A stretch of DNA of 9,109 bases, taken from Actinomycetes bacterium (GTDB taxonomy: Bacteria > Actinomycetota > Thermoleophilia > BMS3ABIN01). Position numbers and translations under genes: made by a program. The stretch is from assembly GCA_021790075.1 (NCBI GenBank), contig JAJYIN010000077.1, positions 1-9,109 on the forward strand, given 5' to 3'. Under the pieces are notes generated by a model. The model did no database searches. It worked only from the letters and a program-made list of their open reading frames with translations, and was not told the origin of the DNA. This document shows, in pieces, positions 5,139 through 9,109 of this stretch. Positions within the stretch are counted from its first letter, which is position 1; each line of letters begins with the position of its first letter.

Positions 5139-7526
5139 TTAATACCCCAGGATGCCGCCCATCTTGCGGATCTGCACTTCCAGATTGCCGGTTTCCTGGG
5201 ATTCCAGTGGGTTGAGCTGTCGCGCTTTCTTGATAGCATCAACCGCTCCCGGAACGTTGTTCTCCGCGATATAGATCCGGGCCAGGTTGCGCTCGAATTT
5301 GTCGTTTTGCGGCTCTATCTGCAGCGCCTGCTTCATCAGCTGCTCGGCCTGGTCATTGTGCCCCAGCCCCTGGGCGGCCAGAGCCTCCAGCTGATACGGT
5401 TCCCCTTCCAGCGGGTTGACCCGGTGCGCCCACTGGGCTGCCTGCTGCACCTGCAGGTAGAGGGACTGCGCCCCGGCGCGGTCGTTCTGGGACACCTGAA
5501 CCGCCTGGCTGGCCAGGTCGTTGGCGGTTTGCAGCTTGACTGCCCCCAGCAGCGGGAAGATGGTCAGCGCCATCGCCACCACGCAGCCGGCGCCCACCAG
5601 CCAGTTCCAGTGCAGGAAGAAGGGCAGGCTGCTGGTCCTGCCGGCCACCGGCTGCACCACGGCCCCCTCTTCCCCACCGGCGGCGACCGCCTGCCGGGAA
5701 AGCACGCCGTAGCGGACTATGCCGCCGGCGAACATGAAGAAGACCAGGAAGATGACAGACATCTGCCAGTCCCAATCCATCTGGGCGTGCAACAGCAGAA
5801 CGGCGGTGGCGGCAAAGAAGGCGCCATATATCTCCCTGTGCTTGCTGGCCCCCAGGAACCGCACGTCCTTGATGGCGACCCAGAAAAAGGTGACGATGAA
5901 GCCCAGCAGCAGCAGCACCCCCGGCAGCCCCAGCTCAGCCAGGGCGTCAAACATGAGTGAATGGCCGTTCTTGGTGGGGACGTCGTGAACGACGCCGTTG
6001 GCATCCCTGAACGGCGGCCGCAGCCGGTTCCAGGCCACCGACCAGGTGGCGGCGCCGGTGCCGTTCAGGGGATGGTCGGCAAATGTCCTGAAGCTGACCT
6101 CATATTCCTGCGGCCGCTGGGTGTCGGATGATAAAAGCCGCTGGGCGGCCGAATCAGCCGGCGCCGACAGGTTGTCCTGCGAGAAGGCGTCGACCTGTTT
6201 CCGAACCATAGCGACCGGGCCTCCCTTCTTGATCACGAAAACGCCGCCTCCCGCCAGAATCGCCACGCCTGCGACGATGGCCACCCCGTAGCCGATCTTG
6301 CGAATGGCCGCGGGGCTGAAACTGATGCGCGGCTCCAGTTTCCAGATGGCCATCTGGGTGCCCACCGCTCCCAGGAACATGAAGATGAGCACGATCCCCA
6401 GGGCGGGGCCCTGGCTCTGGCGGGCGTCCACCGCTGCGTTGAGCTCCAGCATCGCGGGCAGGAAGAGGTGGCAGTACGCCACCACCAGGAGCGCCCAGGC
6501 CCAGACTGCCGCCGTCATCAGCAGCGCGCGCAGGCGGTTGATGGAGAGCAGCAGGTAGATCCCCGCCGCCAGCACCAGGAACAGGAGCCCGGCGCGGGAC
6601 CAGGTAAAGACCAGCACGGTCATGAACAGGAACATGGCGCCGCCGTAGAAGGAGCGCAGGATGACGTTGGTGCCGCGGTCGGCCAGCACCCGCAGGCCGA
6701 TGGGGAACGCCATCACCATCATCATGGCCATGGTATTCCAGTAGGTCAGCGGCCAGCTGAGGCGGGAGTCGAAATCATACTGTGCCGGCGAGAAGATCTT
6801 GTCGTGCCACAGGGTCGCGATCGCCACGATAAAAGCGATGAGGATGAACAGATGCCCCAGCCAGGTGAGCCATTCTCGGCGCGAGAGATAAATGTATACG
6901 AGGCCGAAGCCTCCCACGTACAGCAGGGCGCGGACGAACTCGTCGAAGCTGCGGGCCGGTACCAGCGACCATGAGACCGACAGCAGGATCCAGGCGGCGA
7001 AGGCGCCGAAGAGCCCGAGTTCGATCTTTCCCATCCGGGGAAGGTTCCCGGCTGTCTGGAGGCGGAAGAGCAGCCCCAGCACGATCAGGTAAAAGATGAT
7101 CAGCTCCCCGTAGCTGCGCTTCACCACGAAATAGCCGCCGGCCGAGAATGAATAATACAGCACGACCAGGAAGCCCAGCATGAGAATGGCGACACGGAAG
7201 AAATCCTTGCCATCCCTGATGCCTCCGGAAAAGCGGCCGAACCAGCCTCCGAACAGACGCTCGGCGCGTACGTTCAGGCTGGCGCTGCGGGGCTTGGATT
7301 TCCTGGGGGCCGCCGGAGCGGCCTTGCGGCGCGCTTTTTTCTCTACCGGTCTTGGCTGCGGCGGGGCCGCCTTGCGCTTCTTCTTCTTGGCCTTGGCCCA
7401 GAGGACAGGCGGCGTTGCCGCCGCCGCGGCGCTGCCCAGCAGATTGTTTGAAAAGATGCTCGTCTTTTTCAGCAATTTCGTCCCAGTCTCAGCCGGCTTT
7501 CCGTCAGATCCTCCAGGGAAATGCAT
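5139..7526 (-). CDS. O-antigen ligase / Wzy-type membrane protein with C-terminal TPR
   Basis: This is a polytopic membrane protein of the O-antigen ligase / Wzy polymerase superfamily, which moves or polymerises lipid-linked glycans on the outer face of the cytoplasmic membrane. The 795-residue product starts with about 110 non-membrane residues, of which 46-80 are extremely rich in Lys, Arg, Ala and Pro. About ten or more hydrophobic helices follow between 111 and 605. Family marks are PLTYWNT (259-265), FTWSRAG (307-313, the SRG-like helix), FADHPLNGTGAATW (482-495), and KNGHSLMFDALAELGLPG (519-536), whose His corresponds to the conserved loop His of WaaL-type ligases. A final helix near 641-660 leads to an Ala/Gln-rich region of TPR-like pairs (about 670-780, with NPLE and IEPQN turns). 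The 7526 ATG lacks a clear Shine-Dalgarno site, so the start is uncertain. It lies 95 bp downstream of a second family member and was probably cotranscribed with it. Ligase and polymerase cannot be told apart from sequence. Confidence 0.85.
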   Translation of the reverse strand: MHFPGGSDGKPAETGTKLLKKTSIFSNNLLGSAAAAATPPVLWAKAKKKKRKAAPPQPRPVEKKARRKAAPAAPRKSKPRSASLNVRAERLFGGWFGRFSGGIRDGKDFFRVAILMLGFLVVLYYSFSAGGYFVVKRSYGELIIFYLIVLGLLFRLQTAGNLPRMGKIELGLFGAFAAWILLSVSWSLVPARSFDEFVRALLYVGGFGLVYIYLSRREWLTWLGHLFILIAFIVAIATLWHDKIFSPAQYDFDSRLSWPLTYWNTMAMMMVMAFPIGLRVLADRGTNVILRSFYGGAMFLFMTVLVFTWSRAGLLFLVLAAGIYLLLSINRLRALLMTAAVWAWALLVVAYCHLFLPAMLELNAAVDARQSQGPALGIVLIFMFLGAVGTQMAIWKLEPRISFSPAAIRKIGYGVAIVAGVAILAGGGVFVIKKGGPVAMVRKQVDAFSQDNLSAPADSAAQRLLSSDTQRPQEYEVSFRTFADHPLNGTGAATWSVAWNRLRPPFRDANGVVHDVPTKNGHSLMFDALAELGLPGVLLLLGFIVTFFWVAIKDVRFLGASKHREIYGAFFAATAVLLLHAQMDWDWQMSVIFLVFFMFAGGIVRYGVLSRQAVAAGGEEGAVVQPVAGRTSSLPFFLHWNWLVGAGCVVAMALTIFPLLGAVKLQTANDLASQAVQVSQNDRAGAQSLYLQVQQAAQWAHRVNPLEGEPYQLEALAAQGLGHNDQAEQLMKQALQIEPQNDKFERNLARIYIAENNVPGAVDAIKKARQLNPLESQETGNLEVQIRKMGGILGY

Positions 7527-7621
7527 GCGGGACGCCAGGCGGGAGATGCGAAATGTTCCAGGCTCAATGTTACCTTATCCGGCGGCCTTTTCGCCAGTTG
7601 ACATCGCATCTGAATTGACAA

Positions 7622-9109
7622 TCAAAGCATGCAGTTCTCGTTGTCGGCGTCGATGGCGCGCCCTCCGGGCCGCCAGGGCCGGATGACCGTGTACAGCGCG
7701 GCCATGATCGCAGCCAGCACCAGGCTCGGCTTGTCGTAAAGGATCATCAGAAAAGCGCCGTGCAGAAGCAGCAGCACCAGGGCCACGTAAAGGATGGCCG
7801 CCGAGCCCCGCCCCGCCTTCCAGACACGGATTCCCTCGATGATGAAGATCGCCACCAGCCCCAGGATCAGCGGCAGGCCCAGCCAGCCGAACTCCATCAT
7901 CCAGGTGAGCGGCAGGCTGTCGACGGCGTGCCCGTTGGTTCCCGGGGTGTTGTAGAGGCCCACGCCCAGGGGGTGGGCCATCAGCACATTCCAGGCAAAC
8001 GGATAGAGGCTGGCGCGGGTGGTGAACGAACCGGCGCGGGACATCCACTGCTGGGCCACCACGGAAGGGAGGTTCAGCCTGCCCTTCTGCACCACTACCT
8101 CGTCCACGGTGATCTCGTTGTCATCGTCGACGATGCGGAAATCGGCGCCGTTGTTCTCGCGGCCGTCAAAGCGCGGATCCTTGAGATAAAAGGCGACGCT
8201 GGTCCATTGCCTGGTGTTGGTCTTGGTGATCGAGGTGGTCGCCTTGTAGATGCCGCCCTTGCCGTCGCCGCTCCAGGAGTCGTAATCGAGCCGCAGGGAG
8301 CCGCCGCCCTTGTCGAAATAATGGATGATCACGGTGACCGGGTCATGGGTGTTCCTCATGAAGGAGTCACCCACGTCGAAGTAAATGAAATGGTTGAGCG
8401 GCTGCACGCCGGTTGATTCTCCGCTGACGGCGGCCACAGGGCCGTCGCGCCCGCCGTTCCACGCCAGCCCCGACTCCTGCATGTGGTAGCCGGGAGTCTC
8501 TATCGAGACCTCTTCCCGGTTGAAGTAATCGAATGCCACGAACAGGAGCGGCACCAGCGCCAGCGGCAGGATCCACTTGATATTGCGCCGGAACCAGTAA
8601 CGCGCCCGGATGGCCAGGAGCGGCACCAGCGCGATGGCCGCCAGCAGCCAGGTGCCGCGACTGAAGGTCAGGAAGAGCACGGCTGCCATCATCGCCAGCA
8701 CCCCCGCCATCATCAGCCGGCGGCGCCAGAACACCAGCATCGCCAGCGGCACTGACGCCAGCACAATAGCACCCAGGAAACCTGGATGCCCCACCAGCGA
8801 CCGGATGCGGTAAAACTGGTTGCTGGCTCCAATCCGGGTGTCCATGCCGATGGCATTTACCTCGATGGAATTAAACAGGGGGTTCGATTTGAACACGTAC
8901 TCCACCAGGCCAAACAGGCAGATCCCCAGGATGGCGGCGACCGTGGCGAACAGGACGACGCGGACGTCGCGGATGTCCCTGATGCCGTGGCGCACCAGGT
9001 AGAAGACGCCCGCGCCGGTGGCGACCCAGTTGACAACGATGCTGAGGCTCTCGGGATGGAAAAGTCCCCGCACCAGGAAGACGGCGGCCACGGCGGCTAT
9101 CAGGTAATC
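7622..9109 (-). CDS. O-antigen ligase family protein with inserted carbohydrate-binding-like domain (5' partial)
   Basis: This is a second member of the O-antigen ligase / Wzy superfamily. The frame stays open to the window edge and begins inside a hydrophobic helix, so the true N-terminus is missing. The GTG at 9089-9091 is probably internal. Counting from it (489 residues), the marks are RIRSLVGHPGFLGAIVLASVP (95-115), FLTFSRGTW (140-148), AHPLGVGLYNTPG (372-384), and NGHAVDSLPLTWMMEFGWLGLP (386-407), which carries the conserved loop His. Three or more helices close the protein. Between the helix ending near 190 and the catalytic-loop motifs lies a soluble block of about 145 residues (192-336, bases about 8084-8518). 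It contains FIYFDVGDSF, YFDKGGGSLRLDYDS, WTSVAFYLKDPRF and NGADFRI, which resemble beta-sandwich carbohydrate-binding-like modules. Such a block is absent from ordinary members and from the downstream paralogue. It faces outward by position. The acceptor and glycan are unknown. Confidence 0.83.
   Translation of the reverse strand, partial: DYLIAAVAAVFLVRGLFHPESLSIVVNWVATGAGVFYLVRHGIRDIRDVRVVLFATVAAILGICLFGLVEYVFKSNPLFNSIEVNAIGMDTRIGASNQFYRIRSLVGHPGFLGAIVLASVPLAMLVFWRRRLMMAGVLAMMAAVLFLTFSRGTWLLAAIALVPLLAIRARYWFRRNIKWILPLALVPLLFVAFDYFNREEVSIETPGYHMQESGLAWNGGRDGPVAAVSGESTGVQPLNHFIYFDVGDSFMRNTHDPVTVIIHYFDKGGGSLRLDYDSWSGDGKGGIYKATTSITKTNTRQWTSVAFYLKDPRFDGRENNGADFRIVDDDNEITVDEVVVQKGRLNLPSVVAQQWMSRAGSFTTRASLYPFAWNVLMAHPLGVGLYNTPGTNGHAVDSLPLTWMMEFGWLGLPLILGLVAIFIIEGIRVWKAGRGSAAILYVALVLLLLHGAFLMILYDKPSLVLAAIMAALYTVIRPWRPGGRAIDADNENCML
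8084..8518 (-). other. Domain insertion in the extracytoplasmic loop of the ligase
   Basis: This stretch encodes about 145 hydrophilic residues inside the membrane protein, after the helix ending VAFDYF and before the HPLGVG catalytic-loop region. The pattern of short alternating beta-like segments, the YFD...DSF start, the YFDKGGG-x-LRLDYDS middle, the W-x-S-V-A-F-Y-L-K-D strand and the N-G-A-D-F-R-I end recall jelly-roll modules attached to secreted glycoside hydrolases and lectin-like proteins. That resemblance is from memory. The insertion and its place relative to the helices are visible in the translation. Confidence 0.6.

Noticed and set aside
1..9109. CRISPR array, toxin-antitoxin pair or phage-defence cassette
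   Set aside because: No regularly spaced repeats and no small paired genes or defence domains are visible on either strand.

Overview
The window is a chromosomal segment from a GC-rich bacterium. The long form of glucose-1-phosphate thymidylyltransferase, the short epimerase beside it, and GTG/TTG starts with good Shine-Dalgarno sequences all resemble Actinomycetota, possibly a deep-branching lineage such as Thermoleophilia or Geothermincolia. That placement is inference from remembered protein families, not a phylogeny.

Left edge (1-1089): the first kilobase is clearly more AT-rich than the rest and holds the decayed 3' part of a large serine site-specific recombinase. It is broken by at least one frameshift. 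The reading frame runs straight into the 3' half of a tRNA-Ile2 (CAT anticodon) gene on the opposite strand, so its last 13 residues are antisense tRNA and its stop codon overlaps the anticodon. This is the expected picture at the end of an element integrated at a tRNA 3' end. The body of the element would lie to the left, outside the window. A perfect 9+9 bp palindrome sits just outside the tRNA.

Intergenic region (1090-1421): it contains two divergent extended -10 promoter candidates, one facing the tRNA and one facing the sugar operon, and a GC-rich inverted repeat.

Centre (1422-4987, + strand): a complete four-gene dTDP-L-rhamnose operon in the order rfbA, rfbC-like, rfbD, rfbB. Together these convert glucose-1-phosphate and dTTP to dTDP-glucose, then to the 4-keto-6-deoxy sugar, its epimerised form, and dTDP-L-rhamnose.

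Right half (5139-9109, - strand, convergent with the operon): two consecutive polytopic membrane proteins of the O-antigen ligase / Wzy polymerase family. The upstream one is cut by the window edge and carries a roughly 145-residue beta-rich, carbohydrate-binding-like domain inserted in its large extracytoplasmic loop. The downstream one has a very basic N-terminal tail and C-terminal TPR-like repeats. The locus therefore joins synthesis of an activated rhamnose donor to likely export-side polymerisation or ligation of a surface glycan.

I see no CRISPR array, toxin-antitoxin pair, defence cassette or complete insertion sequence. The most unusual item is the ligase with the inserted domain.
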